Assembly (NCBI GenBank): GCA_032622095.1 | Contig: CP136064.1 | Coordinates: forward strand, 212,116,205 to 212,180,204 | Direction of reading: 5' to 3' | DNA from: Siphonodentalium dalli | Taxonomy: Eukaryota > Mollusca > Scaphopoda > Gadilida > Siphonodentaliidae | DNA: 64,000 nt | Shown: in pieces, positions 12,036-23,584 of the stretch | Layout of the letters: each line of letters opens with the position of its first letter | How positions within the stretch are numbered: the stretch's first letter is position 1 | Translations under genes and position numbers: made by a program | The notes under the pieces: generated by a model | The model's input: the letters and a program-made list of their open reading frames with translations, nothing else | What the model was told of the DNA's origin: nothing | The model's database searches: none

Positions 12036-13275
12036 TACACCAAGCTGCAGCTTTGTGTCCGTCGCGCTGTGTTCTAGGCGCGATTTAATTATACTTTCGG
12101 CCATCAAATATCATTAAAATAGTTTTATTTGGTAATATAAACATTACATATACATAATAATATAGATATCTATGGGAGGCCCTTTTCACATTTATTATTT
12201 ATTTACGCTCAAGCGCAAATATTTGCGACTAAGCGCAAATAACCTCTATCATTTGCGCTTAAGCGCAAATATTTGCGCTTAAGCGTAAATCATTTGCTCT
12301 TAAGCGCAATTCATTTGCGCTTAAGCGCAAATAGGTCATATTTGTGCTTAAGCGCAAATGATTTGCGCTTAATCGCAAATAAAAATTAATATTCATTGAT
12401 TCCCCCCTGAATTAATTTTAAATGGCACAGGCCTAAACACATCACTCAAGTCTATATACCGGTAGGCCCACCATATGAGGGAAGCAATCCCCCAGTAACC
12501 CTAGATCCCTTTTATGACATGGAAATGGTATAGATCTGTGCAGGATATGTCTCATTTATAAAATATACTTGATCTCTGTGATGGAGACACACATTCTTGG
12601 GGACAGGGATGCTGATAATATGAAAATAGGGGGTTTTCCCCCTATTTCAAGTCAATAAGTACACAATATGAAGGAAGCAAGCCCCCGGTAACCCCTAATT
12701 CCCTTTTTATGGCCATAGAAATGGTATATATCTGTGCAGGAGATATCCCTTTAATAAAATATACTAGAGCTATGGGAGTGAGACACCAATTCCTGGGACA
12801 CCAGGGACAGAGATGCTGATATGCATATGGAAATATGTTTTTTCTTCAACTTCGAGTCTGTATGGGGCTATTACTATGGGCCCATCATAATATACTATGC
12901 CTCAGTATGAGATGGACTCAATCATTCACAATCAGAGGGAAGTAAGGGAGTGTTAGGTATTTGCGCTTAAGCGCAAATGATTTGCGCTTAAGCGCAAATA
13001 AATTGATAGACACATATTTGCGCTTAAGCGCAAATGATTTGCGCTTAAGCGCAAATAAATAATAAATGTGAAAAGGGCCTCCCATAGATATCAGCTGATG
13101 GGAGCTTTATTTTATATGAACCAAGCTACAACGCAAAATGTCCAAACACCAAGCTGCAGATTTGTGTCCGTCGCGCTGTGTTCTAGGCGCGATTTAATTA
13201 GACTTTCGGCCATCAGATATCATTTACCTAGTTTTATTTGGTCATATAAACATCACATATACATACTAATATAGA
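12036..13275. mobile_element. Foldback element flanked by 130-bp direct repeats
   Basis: The core 12165-13095 begins ATATCTATGGGAGGCCCTTT and ends with its inverse AAAGGGCCTCCCATAGATAT. Just inside each end sit arrays of the perfect palindrome ATTTGCGCTTAAGCGCAAAT and near copies (about 12210-12385 and 12957-13057). Outside the core, 12036-12170 and 13146-13275 are about 93% identical direct repeats (CGTCGCGCTGTGTTCTAGGC). The middle has two similar blocks starting near 12480 and 12665 (AAGCAA...CCCCCGGTAACCC). No transposase ORF. Confidence 0.85.
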
Positions 13276-13299
13276 ATAAACTTCAATTTTGCTTCTTAT

Positions 13300-13425
13300 T
13301 TCCTACGGCTTGGTATGGCTTGGTGTTTAGTCACACCGTTCTTTATGTTGATATCTGTTGTATTTATTATATGTGCAACTGCCCATTGGGTGTAGTTTCC
13401 ATTAAATCTTATCTTATCTTATCGT
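13300..13425 (+). mobile_element. LINE 3' tail fragment
   Basis: GCAACTGCCCATTGGGTG followed by ATTAAATCTTATCTTATCTTATC. The same end is found inverted at 36781-36840, where it follows LINE C-terminal coding sequence, so this is a 5'-truncated copy of that family. Confidence 0.6.
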
Positions 13426-13534
13426 AAGGGAACTCCACTCGTTGATGAATATTTAGTATAGAACGGGTTTTTAATCAGTTACATCAGACTCTGAGATCGG
13501 ATTCGTCATTTCTAGTATAAATATCCGAGTTTAA

Positions 13535-13642
13535 ATCGGGTTTAAACCTAAATTGGTGGTCCAGCCAAACCGGGTTTAAACCTACATTGGCGGTCCAGCC
13601 AAACCGGGTTTAAACCTACATTGGCGGTCCAGCCAAACCTGG
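13535..13642. repeat. 34-bp tandem repeat, 3 copies
   Basis: GGTCCAGCCAAACCGGGTTT units spaced 34 bp apart, starting near 13558, 13592 and 13626. Confidence 0.9.
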
Positions 13643-14499
13643 TTGGTGGTCGTTCCGTGGCTAGCTGATAGACAACTCTCGATTAGATGAGCAAGCAATC
13701 AAACTCTCCTGTACCAGGCAGATCACATGCAGGCTGCAGAGTGGTGTGATAATGAATCAATTGTGACATGATATCGCTAAGACACTCTCACCTTGTATAG
13801 ACACGCCGTTAATCGAGATTATTTACAGCTCCACATAATGAACTGTGTAATAATTATAAATCACGGTCCAGAAAAGATGGATTCGTCGTCGCAGGTCTAG
13901 CCCCCCCATAACCCCGTTTTGCTTGACCGTTGAATGATATGGTTTATAGTTGCCGCCTTAAGGTTATAAAATGCAAAAGTGATCGCCATTGACAAAATTT
14001 ATCCCCACAGTGTTTGCAGGTGTGAGCGCTTTTCGCTTATAAATTTCAAATCAAATTATGCTTGTTGTCGTAATTGACCATTTTCACTGTCGATATATCG
14101 ACAGCGAAAATCGATAATTACGATAATTATATCTCTAAGCATTATAAGTGCGATTGTTTAGCTGGATGATATAGAATCACTGCTAAACCATTGTCTTGCT
14201 CTGCGGGTTTAATCAAGAGATGACGAATGCGTCACTCAGACATGTGGTCTCGAGTTTAAAAGGTACGGGTTTAGCTGTCAAACGGCGCTTTTCTCGAATT
14301 TGCAACTTGTTCAACGTTTATTTGGTTGTCCTATATAGCATTTTGATTAGTAGTGATGACAAAATAATCGTTCACATTCGGAATATTGGACTTCGGGTTA
14401 TTGTGTCTGCACATGTCGGTGCTTCCAAGAAATAAACATTTCGGGGTAAAAACGCTTCGACGGAGTTTTTGGTATTCGGAATAGCATGACGCCATCAAC

Positions 14500-14625
14500 A
14501 AAATGAGAGAGAGAGAGGGAGAGAGAGAGAGAACGAGAGAGAGAGGGGGAGATAGGGAGGGGAGATGGGAGAGGGAGAGAGGGAGAAGAAAGCGAACAAG
14601 AGAGATAGAGGGGAGGTAGAGTGTG
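14500..14625. repeat. Imperfect (GA)n purine tract
   Basis: Interrupted GAGAGAG/GGGAGA purine-rich tract about 60-180 bp upstream of the 45-bp receptor exon. Confidence 0.9.
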
Positions 14626-14685
14626 TGTAACTCTTACATAATACGCATTATTATTATTAAATCCTCTTTTCTTGGCTATTTTCAG

Positions 14686-14730
14686 AATACAAAGAGTCAG
14701 TTCCTTGAGGTTACTGGATTCTTTACTATG
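14686..14730 (+). CDS. Cys-loop receptor exon, 45 bp (loop with KSQ)
   Basis: TTTTCAG|AATACA...ACTATG|gtgagt gives a 45-bp phase-0 exon encoding NTKSQFLEVTGFFTM. Vertebrate nicotinic receptor genes have an exon of exactly 45 bp at this place, ending in the same Met and with the pattern K-N/S-Q-x-L-x-x-x-G/N. It encodes a beta-strand segment of the extracellular ligand-binding domain. The downstream 110-bp exon at 18579 continues in phase 0. A pyrimidine-rich tract (CTCTTTTCTTGGCTATTTTCAG) supports the acceptor. The exon length, both splice sites, phase and residue pattern make the call strong despite its small size. The upstream exon (about 140 bp) was not found. Confidence 0.8.
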
Positions 14731-15630
14731 GTGAGTTTTATTCTCAGGTTCAGAGGATGTGTCATTAAATTCCAGCGGTTATATCAGCATTTGTTACCAA
14801 GCAACTATTGGCATTGCCTCATATACGCGGGATAATAACGAACAAAGCTTTGTTTTAGATTTCTGACGTCACCAATTTTTAACAATCATTTTATTATTAC
14901 CAAGTGAAAACTCGTTGGGGAGCAGAAATGTCGCACAGTATATAACAAGAAAACTGTTGTCGTAATCATAAGTCAAGAGGCCAACACAAATCGGTCGATG
15001 TGCAACCTTTCATAAACATCATCAACAACCATCTTTGCCACGACGATATCACCAGCATTCTCCTATATATAGTTGAACAGATATACCACTCTTGGTACTG
15101 AACAGAGCGAATATATCGGTATCGGCAGCATAAGACGATATCGGCAATTCTTCATTAGGTACTGGTCATGATTACACATACAGATTTATCGGTATAATCA
15201 CATACGGTTTACATGAATGTTTCTGATGTTCATAAACCAATAACTGAAGTCGACCCTTCAGTTATTTGTTGATGAACGAAATGCCTACGTCATGCACTTC
15301 AAGCCGATCGTGTGCACATGTTCGCTGCCTGCTGTTATTTGGAGACTGAACAATATGTTACTTATAATCATTATTGTTTTTGGTAGTTTTGAAAAGTTGT
15401 TCAAATGATTAAAGGCACGTGCGGCCTTAATTGTCGAAAATATTCATATTTGTTCCAAACACCGTAAACAGAAAAACAGTAAAACGCATACAGTTCCGTT
15501 CATATATACCATGACCATCGAGTAAACAGCATGTTATCATAAATACCTACTATATTTTACCTAAGCAAGATCCTGATTGTGTTACAGAAGACAGAACAAT
15601 GCTACTGGCTAATCACACACAAATGGCATA

Positions 15631-15687
15631 AACGCTCTTTATTAGTTCCATATCAGGTATTCACCAACAAAGAACGCTCTTTATGTT
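15631..15687 (-). repeat. Paired AAAGAGCG motif
   Basis: Two copies of AACGCTCTTTATT/AACGCTCTTTATG 42 bp apart (15631 and 15673). Between them lies CCATATCAGGTATTC, the reverse of the TGATATGG phrase seen at other loci. Confidence 0.6.
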
Positions 15688-15945
15688 TACCATCATAATA
15701 TAAACAAACACCAGAAAAGTAACTTTTTACGCTTTTGTTTACATAACAATGGTCAAACATATGACCATAACATACTGTTTATGCGATATTTCTTATTTGT
15801 ATACGGACAAAGTAGATCTACATTTTGATGTTCTTTCTGTTTGTGGCGGTTTTTGACGGGTGGAGATATTTTCACAGGATACCCACAGCCAATGCCTCCC
15901 GTACCTTTATTGTTCTATTAAAATGTACTGGTGTGTGATTATAAG

Positions 15946-16033
15946 GAATGACTTGCAGATCGATTGGGGTAATTGGTTTTGGTTACTCACCCGATCAAAA
16001 TCCAATGACCCCAATCGATCTGCAAGTCATTTC
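15946..16033. repeat. Hairpin with 24-bp arms
   Basis: AATGACTTGCAGATCGATTG at 15947 is inverted at about 16012-16032, with a loop of about 40 bp. Confidence 0.85.
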
Positions 16034-16379
16034 TTAAATTTACCGCGATACGTGAAATTGTGGAATAAATAGAAACACACGTAAATATCAGAATTTGACG
16101 TTAGACAGTGAAATACCGTTATTGCATGATTTCAATGCGTGCTGGTGTGTATATTAGGTAGCCGGACATACCAACATGAGCCCCTGACAAGTATAAATAT
16201 CAATAATCACAACATGTTTTTATTAAATATACCATGTGTTTCGAGAAAATGCCCACTAAATATAAGCTGGGTTTCGACCGTGCCTTAATGCAAGCTGCAA
16301 AACAGAGTGCAGTCACCTCGCTACGCTATGTCTGACAGCTGTCGGCATGTGTATTTTCTTAATTAAATCTAACATTTTT

Positions 16380-18568
16380 TTATTGAATGAATATGGACAG
16401 TTCATTATAATGCAGAATGAACATTCGACCGTTCACCGGGTTCTTCCCGGAAGATTGGGCCATTGGAATGATACAGCCCATATAATATTATAAGAAAAGC
16501 GGTGATCGTGAGAGCCCCGATTCGTATAGGGGGATAACTTTATTGAGTTGTTTCGCTAAGATGTTTACATCAATCTTGAATAGAAGACTTTCCAAATTGT
16601 CTGATGAAAATGGTCTCATTGGTACAAACCAAACGGGGTTCAAGAAAAAGCACTCAACTGTTGATAATGTATTTATTCTGCACAATATCATTAACATGTA
16701 TCTTGTAAGTGGGCGCAAACTTTATTGTGCATTTGTAGATTTTAAAAAAGCATACGATAGTGTGTGGAGAGAGGGATTATTTCTTAAAATGCTGCAAAAT
16801 GGAATAAATGGTAAATTGTTTAGGGTAGTGAGGAATCTGTATAGCAAGATAAAAACATGTGTGAAAAAAGAACAAGAACGTTCTGAATTTTTTGCCTGCA
16901 ACATAGGCCTTTTTCAAGGAGAATTAATGTCTCCTTTTTTGTTCTCCTTATTTGTGAATGACTTGCAGGAATTTATCAGTAACTGTGCGGTCGAAAATTT
17001 AAAGTATCTCGATTAACTATTTTTTGACAATTTGAAATGCTTTGTGGGTATATTATGTGTGTTATATGCGGATGATACCGTACTAATGACAGACGACGAG
17101 GCAACTATGCACAGAGCGATTCAGGCATTTAGTGATTATGCGGACGCATGCATGGGGTCTAGAAGTTAATGCATCAAAAACAAAAGTTGTGATTTTCTGT
17201 AAAAGATTACCTAAGATTGTACCGACATTTATATTCAATGGTAAACCTTTGGAAACGGTAAAGGAATTTGTGTATCTGAGTGTGAATTTTTTCTTTAATG
17301 GAAGATTTTGTAGATCTATTAAGAAAACGTGCAAACTTGGCACGAAGGCGATGTATGCATTGTTGAATAAAGTAAGAAAATTAGAACTACCTGTGGATAT
17401 CATGCTTCATCTTTTTGATACGATGGTAGCACCCATATTATTATATGGCAGTGAAGTTTGGGGGTTTGAACCCTGTAAATCAATCGAAAGTGTACATCTC
17501 AAATTCTGCAAGATAATCATGGGTATGAAAGAAAGTACACCAAACTATATGGTATACGGAGAATTAGGTCGCCATCCTTTAATAATTGAAATAAAATGTA
17601 GAATCTTAACGTATTGGTCGAAATTAATTTCGAATGAGGGCTCGATTATCGCCAAAAATATGTGTACATTAATACTGACCGTTTATCGAAATCAGCCTAG
17701 CAGTGGAGACCTCAAATGGCTCCGGTTTATAGAGCATTATAGAGACATTCCAAGATACTGGAAAGAACTCCATGTTCACGAGCAGAAGGGATCTAACACA
17801 CTCAGATGTAAAACGAATAAAGGTCATACTTATTGATCAGTTTAACCAGAAATGGTTGGGAAATGTAGCTACATCATCAAGGGGTGGTTTCTATGGTGGT
17901 ATTTCTGTACGTCCGGAGATAAGAAGATATCTAACTGAACTTCCATGGTATTTAGCCGAATGCATTGTTAAGATTAGGACATCAAATCATCGATTACCAA
18001 TTGAAAGTGGACGGTGGAAAAAATCAAAACGGAATGACAGAGTTTGTACATTATGTAATGACGGAATAGGAGATGAATACCACTTTGTAATTACATGTTC
18101 ACACCTTAATGATATCCGAATCAAATATATCCCGGAATATTACTGGAAATATCACAGCGAAGAAAAGTTTTATAGACTTCTGTCGATTGAAAACATTAGT
18201 ATATTGCGGAGATTGGCATTATATCTTAAGTGTGCATTTAAGGAACTGCCCAAACTCTGAGACACTGAAGACCCCAACCGCCTGGGCAAAAACTCCCCAT
18301 TTCAAAACACATCCCATTTGTTGAGACCGGGGGTAAATATAACTGCTGTTCCCCCTGCATTATTCGATGTGGGTGACAAAATGGGAATGGGCGTGCCTTC
18401 ACCCAGCGGGATTAAGATATATAAATATTATATGGTATTACGACTGTGGCATGAGTATAAGATTATAGCCAATATATAGTTTCCTGCTATTGTACATATA
18501 TGTATATATATTTGCATGTTCTGTGTTCAATCATAGCTTTGCAATAAACTGATTGATTGATTGATTGA
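16380..18568 (+). pseudogene. 5'-truncated LINE, reverse transcriptase to 3' end
   Basis: A non-LTR retrotransposon lacking its endonuclease half. Reading in three frames, it shows the early RT block (KKSGDRESPDSYRGITLL, about 16495-16550), ORF 16543-17016 with CAFVDFKKAYDSVW, the catalytic box YADDT at about 17066-17080, then 17132-17836 (NASKTKVV; ESTPNYMVYGELGRHPL), and 17772-18260 with a terminal zinc-knuckle-like segment CTLCNDGIGDEYHFVITC. There are several stops and frameshifts, for example a TAA inside the early RT block and another at the end of 16543-17016. The 3' end is AATAAACTGATTGATTGA, a polyadenylation-like signal followed by a (TTGA)n tail. The element stops 10 nt before the 110-bp receptor exon. 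The residue pattern suits the I/Jockey-type group, but the clade is not settled. Confidence 0.88.
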
Positions 18569-18578
18569 CCGCTTGTAG

Positions 18579-18688
18579 GATTGGTTTGACCAGAGGCTGG
18601 AATGGAATGCTACAGATTATGAAAACATAACGTCCATCTTCCAGCGCGGAAACTCATTGTGGAGACCGGAAGTCATCATCGACAATTC
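18579..18688 (+). CDS. Cys-loop receptor exon, 110 bp (WxDxRLxWN)
   Basis: CTTGTAG|GATTGG...GACAATTC|gtatgt encodes DWFDQRLEWNATDYENITSI and then FQRGNSLWRPEVIIDNS, plus two bases of the next codon. This is the classic nicotinic-receptor segment W-x-D-x-x-L-x-W-N...IW-x-P-D-x-x-L-x-N-S of the extracellular domain, including the Trp of the binding core. Vertebrate orthologous exons are also exactly 110 bp. It starts in phase 0, as the 45-bp exon ends, and its phase-2 end joins the exon at 53610 to make Ser. N-glycosylation-type NAT and NIT triplets are present. The acceptor is weak: only ten nt (CCGCTTGTAG) separate it from the tail of an inserted LINE. The next exon lies about 35 kb away. Confidence 0.88.
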
Positions 18689-18817
18689 GTATGTACACAA
18701 TGTACAACTAGCTTCAGTATTGATGCGCAATTTGTTCCGTGTTATCCCCCGAAATTGATAGTCATATATTGTTTACGCCCTCTTTTAATTCGACTCGTAA
18801 TCTTCATGCATCAAATT

Positions 18818-18962
18818 TGTCCAGCAAATTAGACGATTAGGATTAAGACATATTTTAATATTTGGACATTTATGTTGTCTTAATTCCTCATCGGATTAAG
18901 ATAATCGTAAATGTCCAAATATTTAAATATATCTTAATCCGAATAGTCTAATTTGTCGGACT
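18818..18962. repeat. Hairpin element, about 60-bp arms
   Basis: CAAATTAGACGATTAGGATT... pairs with ...AATCCGAATAGTCTAATTTG. The inner block ATATTTGGACATTTA is also inverted. It lies 130 bp downstream of the 110-bp exon, at the start of the long intron. Probably a MITE; no target duplication was identified. Confidence 0.8.
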
Positions 18963-19356
18963 AGCATCAAATATGTCATAGTAATATCTCACTTTCATCA
19001 CACCCCGGTGATGACAATATATGTAGGTCGATAAATAGTCGAAATACTAATATACAGACTCTGCATACTATTAAAGGGGACTGTACACTAAATCCGGCCA
19101 TTTCCGGGATCATCTTCTTTTATACTCAACAGAATATATGTAACAAATGAAGGAATTTGAGCCATGACTGAGTGCAAAATACATTCATATGCTTTATTAA
19201 TTAGGATACAAATAACATGGTAATTATAATGAAAATTAGTTTATAACTCGAGGAGATTGTACCATAAACGGTCGGAATTACTATACAGTACCCATAGACT
19301 TACCAATGACATCGAATTTTATGAGCTGCTTTCAACTTTTCATAAAAAAAGATACA

Positions 19357-19371
19357 AACGCTCTTTATTGT
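19357..19371 (-). repeat. AAAGAGCG motif, single copy
   Basis: On the - strand: CCTGATATTGTAACAATAAA followed by GAGCGTTT, close to the family consensus. Confidence 0.55.
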
Positions 19372-19918
19372 TACAATATCAGGAAGTGACTAAAACAGAT
19401 GGCTCGGTAGTGCTACAAGCCCTTATTTTTTTTCTGATGCGATATATTCTATGATTTCAATGATTTTTGTTTACAGTATGTGTATTTATGTATCTCGTGT
19501 ATTAATCGAGCGCTGTTATGGATATTCTTTTGATAATTGAAATGAGATGAAAGCGATAAATATTATTAATACGGAACTAAACTCTGAAGATTACGAGTCG
19601 CTTGAAAGGGAATCAAGGCCTTCCAAGTGGGTTCGTGTGAAATAAGATACATTTTATAAAAGTCTGTAAAACAATTATCATCAACAAGAACATTAAAAAA
19701 TATATCGACTTTGTCCTAATTTTCATTATTTATTCTCTCCATCAATAACTCCAATAACGAGATATCGATTATAAAAACCATTGTTAGGTGAACATTACTG
19801 TACACATTGGAATTACTGATAAAATTCTAATTAGTCCAATAAGATACCAAAGTTTAATCCAAACTTGACGGTAAACATTGAAAGATATTCTGAAAATCAT
19901 ATTCAGACTTAAAGGTGC

Positions 19919-20359
19919 TCAATCCGATTTGACGCTCCTAAATTACTATTTCTTTGGCTTCGGGTGTAAAAAATATTTGTTTCAAGTCGAGGAACCCACC
20001 CATCAAAGATCAGAGTGATCAGATACCGATTTTTGAAGTTTGTAATTTCAATTGTTTGTGGCCCAGAAACACGCCTTCAAACGTATGGCCTCGGTCCAAA
20101 TTGCGGATGAAGATTTATAACTCTAAAAACAAGTGATAATACGGCCAAATTTTGTGAATACTCAAGTGATAATACGGCCATATTTCGTTGAACAAAATGT
20201 TTATAAATAACACATTTTGGGAAATTTTATACCATAGTTGACAGTGGTTAGCATTATTTTGTTGCAATTAATCGATTCTGATAACTAAAGCGTATTTTGA
20301 AGAAATGTTGTTGTATCTTGATGATATGGGGACCGTCTGCTCGGATTGAGTGCCTTTAA
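19919..20359. mobile_element. MITE family A, copy c
   Basis: TTAA-flanked, with termini AGGTGCTCAATCCG and CGGATTGAGTGCCT. Arms match copies b and g but are more diverged, and the centre differs. Length 441 bp. A 60-codon open frame at 19954 is an arm artefact. Confidence 0.8.
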
Positions 20360-20579
20360 ATATTTTAACTTAATAGACGATTTGCTGTCACTGACGCATG
20401 TTTGTTTACATAACACTGGTTCCAGCATGCGGAATTTAGTTAGTGGAGAAGTATCTATTATGAATATAAGAACAAAGTTTATCTATCTCTCCATGTTCTT
20501 CTTAGTGGTGGTGGGTTTTTTTTTTTTTAAGATTTGTCTATTTTTACACTTTTACCCACCGTGAGTGCCTTGTGTCCCT

Positions 20580-22897
20580 TTAACTCTTTACTTCCCATAA
20601 GCGTCCCTGGACGCTTTGCACTATTTTCCCCATAAGCGCCCGTGGACGCCTCGCAGCATATCCCTAGAAGCGCATAAGAGCGCGTTACCAGACTTCCCCA
20701 CAAGCGCTTTAGAGCGCCACACTAGGCCCAGACTGTACTAATGGGTTCGCCCCTATGCTCCCCGCTAGTTTCTAATAGAGACCGCCCGGTTATGTCAACT
20801 CGTTATTTGCCTATCTAATAACAATAAACGTGGCACCGTGGGCATCGCGCGCGACAGATGCTGTGTTACTTGGGGTTTATATTGGGGACAGACATCAGTG
20901 GTACCATTCTAAGTATTTACGAACAATATGGCTGCAAAATTTTCGAAACAGCAAGTGATCGACATGTTAATGGGAGATGATAGCAATTTTAGCGGAGATT
21001 GCAGTTTCTCGTCATCAGAGGATTCAGATGACGATTACTCTCCACCCGCTACCAGCGACAATCTGACCTCCATCGCCGATAGTAGCTTGAATACTAACCC
21101 GATTGGCTGGTCATATAAACTTCGAAAGGTATCACTTCCGCCATTTACCCAAATGACAGGGCCAGTTATACCAGATGAATTCGACACTGATACAGCAACA
21201 GCTTTGGACTATTTCAATTTGATGTTCTCGCCATCGAAGTATGCCGAAAAAGCCAGGCATACTAACAACTATGCCAAGTGGAAAATGGAAGAATATATAT
21301 AGTGCATGGAAATCATAGAGAACCCAATGTATATCGACTGTATATTGATATACTCAGTTAACATTCAAACTATCCAACTATATTAATTGTTCACGCAACA
21401 CATTTCATGATATAATTTCAAATTTGGTGAATTGCACGACTTGACTCATTTATAATTTCAAACCAAAGAATTGTCGACAACACCTGATCAAATGGTCATG
21501 CTAATACGGTTGGGCCCTGCTGAATTGATATGATGCTGTTAGGGCAAACTGTTGCTGTTAACAAAAATTACCGTTATTTTATTTTTAATTTGTCTCAATC
21601 GCGGTGTTCCGATAATATGAAAATCCATTATGTGTATCAAATTATAACATTCAAAAACTAATTTATTTCGAAATATTTTTAAAGATACGGCCGGCGTTCG
21701 CGGTGGGTATGGTGTTCAAATATTCATCTATGTCAAAAACCACCATAAACAGAAGGAATAGTAAGAAAAAGACAGACCTTGTTCTTATGCCAATCATAAA
21801 TATGGCATAAACAGTGTTATAGTCAATTTGTTCCCCTTTGTTATGTAAACAAAAGCAAAAAACGTTACGTTTTCTGGCTTTTGTTTAGATCCGGGTATGG
21901 TAAACATAAAGAGCGTTATTTGTTACTGTTTTCCTAATATGGAAATAATAGAGAGCGTTTATATCATTTTTGTATGATTATCCAATATAATTTCGGCCTG
22001 TTATGTAAACAGAATCACAACTTATGTAACACGAGCAGTCTCTTGTTTACGTACACATTTGTACGTCTTGACGACAATATACTATTTATGCGCTGATTAT
22101 GTTTGGCATATGTGTGGAACTGTATATATGTTATACAATCACCGTGAAAATTACAACTTTAGAAAAATAACGGTACTTTTGGTAACGGAATCAGTTTGCC
22201 CTACCCGCATCATAGCAATTCAACAAGACCACCGGCATCATAGCATATTAGCATGACCACTTGACCAGTGGTGGACACACGACAGCTCAGCTACAATGAT
22301 GTATTATTGTTTCAAACCGCTGAACATAAAATGGCTGGTGTTACATGCATGTTTCAGTCGGACGTACTTATGTTACAAATTGCGTGATCGAAGATTTCAC
22401 AAACTATTTTCTCAAACATGTTTGGTTTCTTGAGTAAAAGGAAAGATCTATATCAACACAATTTGTACATTGTGCGGTCCTTTTTCTGATAATGTTGGTA
22501 TATGTTTCTGGTGTTTCTGACGTATGCGATAAAATAGTGTGTATTCGCACACATATATACCGGTATATGGATTGTTTCAAATTTCTCTTATATTCTATAA
22601 TGCTAAATTTTAAATGGTGATGCCATACAGTGTTTGCACAAAGATGAACTTCCACACTTAGCACGACGTGTTATATAATAGGTGTCACTCCAATAGATTA
22701 CCCTCACTGCGTCAACACAGTAACAGGTTTACCACCATTTATTGAGCAACGGGATACTTTCCGACAAGCCAAATACTTATGGGGAAATAGCGTCTGGTAC
22801 TTGATATATACCCGGGAACACACCGTCGGTATCATGTTATAGCTGCAGGGAGATGGCGGGGTGGTTTATACAGCTAGTGTGGGAACTAAAGAGTTAA
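20580..22897 (+). mobile_element. piggyBac-like element, internally deleted
   Basis: TTAA at 20580-20583 and 22894-22897 bound inverted ends TTAACTCTTTACTTCCCA (left) and TTAACTCTTTAGTTCCCA (right, complement), which match at 17 of 18 positions. The left subterminal region carries palindrome-like steps (AAGCGTCCCTGGACGCTT, AAGCGCCCGTGGACGCC, AAGCGCTTTAGAGCGCC), a feature known from piggyBac-like ends. The only coding part is the transposase N-terminus at 20928-21302. About 1.5 kb downstream has no catalytic-domain ORF and holds a pair of AAAGAGCG motifs (21906, 21950). It can no longer make transposase, but could be mobilised in trans if the ends still work. Confidence 0.85.
20928..21302 (+). 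pseudogene. piggyBac-type transposase, N-terminal fragment
   Basis: A 124-codon ORF from MAAKFSKQQVIDMLMGDD, through an acidic Ser/Asp stretch (SSSEDSDDDYSPP), to SLPPFTQMTGPVIPDEF, ALDYFNLMFSPSKYA and HTNNYAKWKMEEYI, then TAG. The acidic N-terminus followed by a G-P turn, a D-Y-F segment and a T-N-x-Y-A motif matches the start of the PGBD/piggyBac transposase family (DDE_Tnp_1_7). Family members run to about 550-650 residues, so three quarters, including the catalytic DDD triad, are missing. Its place just inside the left inverted repeat of a TTAA-bounded element supports the assignment. An alternative is a host gene captured in a MITE, but the motifs argue against that. Confidence 0.8.
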
Positions 22898-23584
22898 ACA
22901 GAAATGATGTAAAGATTGTCTTGTGCTGAAGACTTATTGCACCATGACATTGAAATATTCTTCAAAGTTGTCCGGGATTTTCTTCAGTACAACTTATAGA
23001 GAAATACCACCTGTTCACAAAATCGTTATCCCCAAAGCGATACACAAGAGGCAGATTAACAATATTGCATCAATGCATAATCTGCAAACAAAGTCTCATT
23101 CCAAGGGGAGGCTGGTATTCACATACAAAATGAGTTGGTATAACTTACATGCATCTATGTTTTGATCTATGTAATGTTCTGACTGTCGATAGTTTGGACG
23201 ATGATATTTAACTATATGTGTCCAAAACATGCCCCCGAATACTCTCGACTTGTGACGAATTTGTAATCTACGAAGTCTATATAAAAAAAACCGGATAATT
23301 TCTTTTATTTGTTTCTACTCACCTTTTACATGATTGGACTATTTATACATGTACCCATACATGTTTCCATTAACACTTCGTCGGATCACAATCATGTTCT
23401 TCGTTGTTTTATCAATGATTATGTGTATCTATTGTTTCCCTATATTCACCATTGTCCATCATGTTTTTTTCATGTTTGATACACTCCAATCATGCCATCG
23501 TTTCTCTGTCCCACACAAACAACTGTATCTCTCATACATTCTGTTAGCAAACTTCCGGCTTTCTCTCACTCCATGACATCAGTT

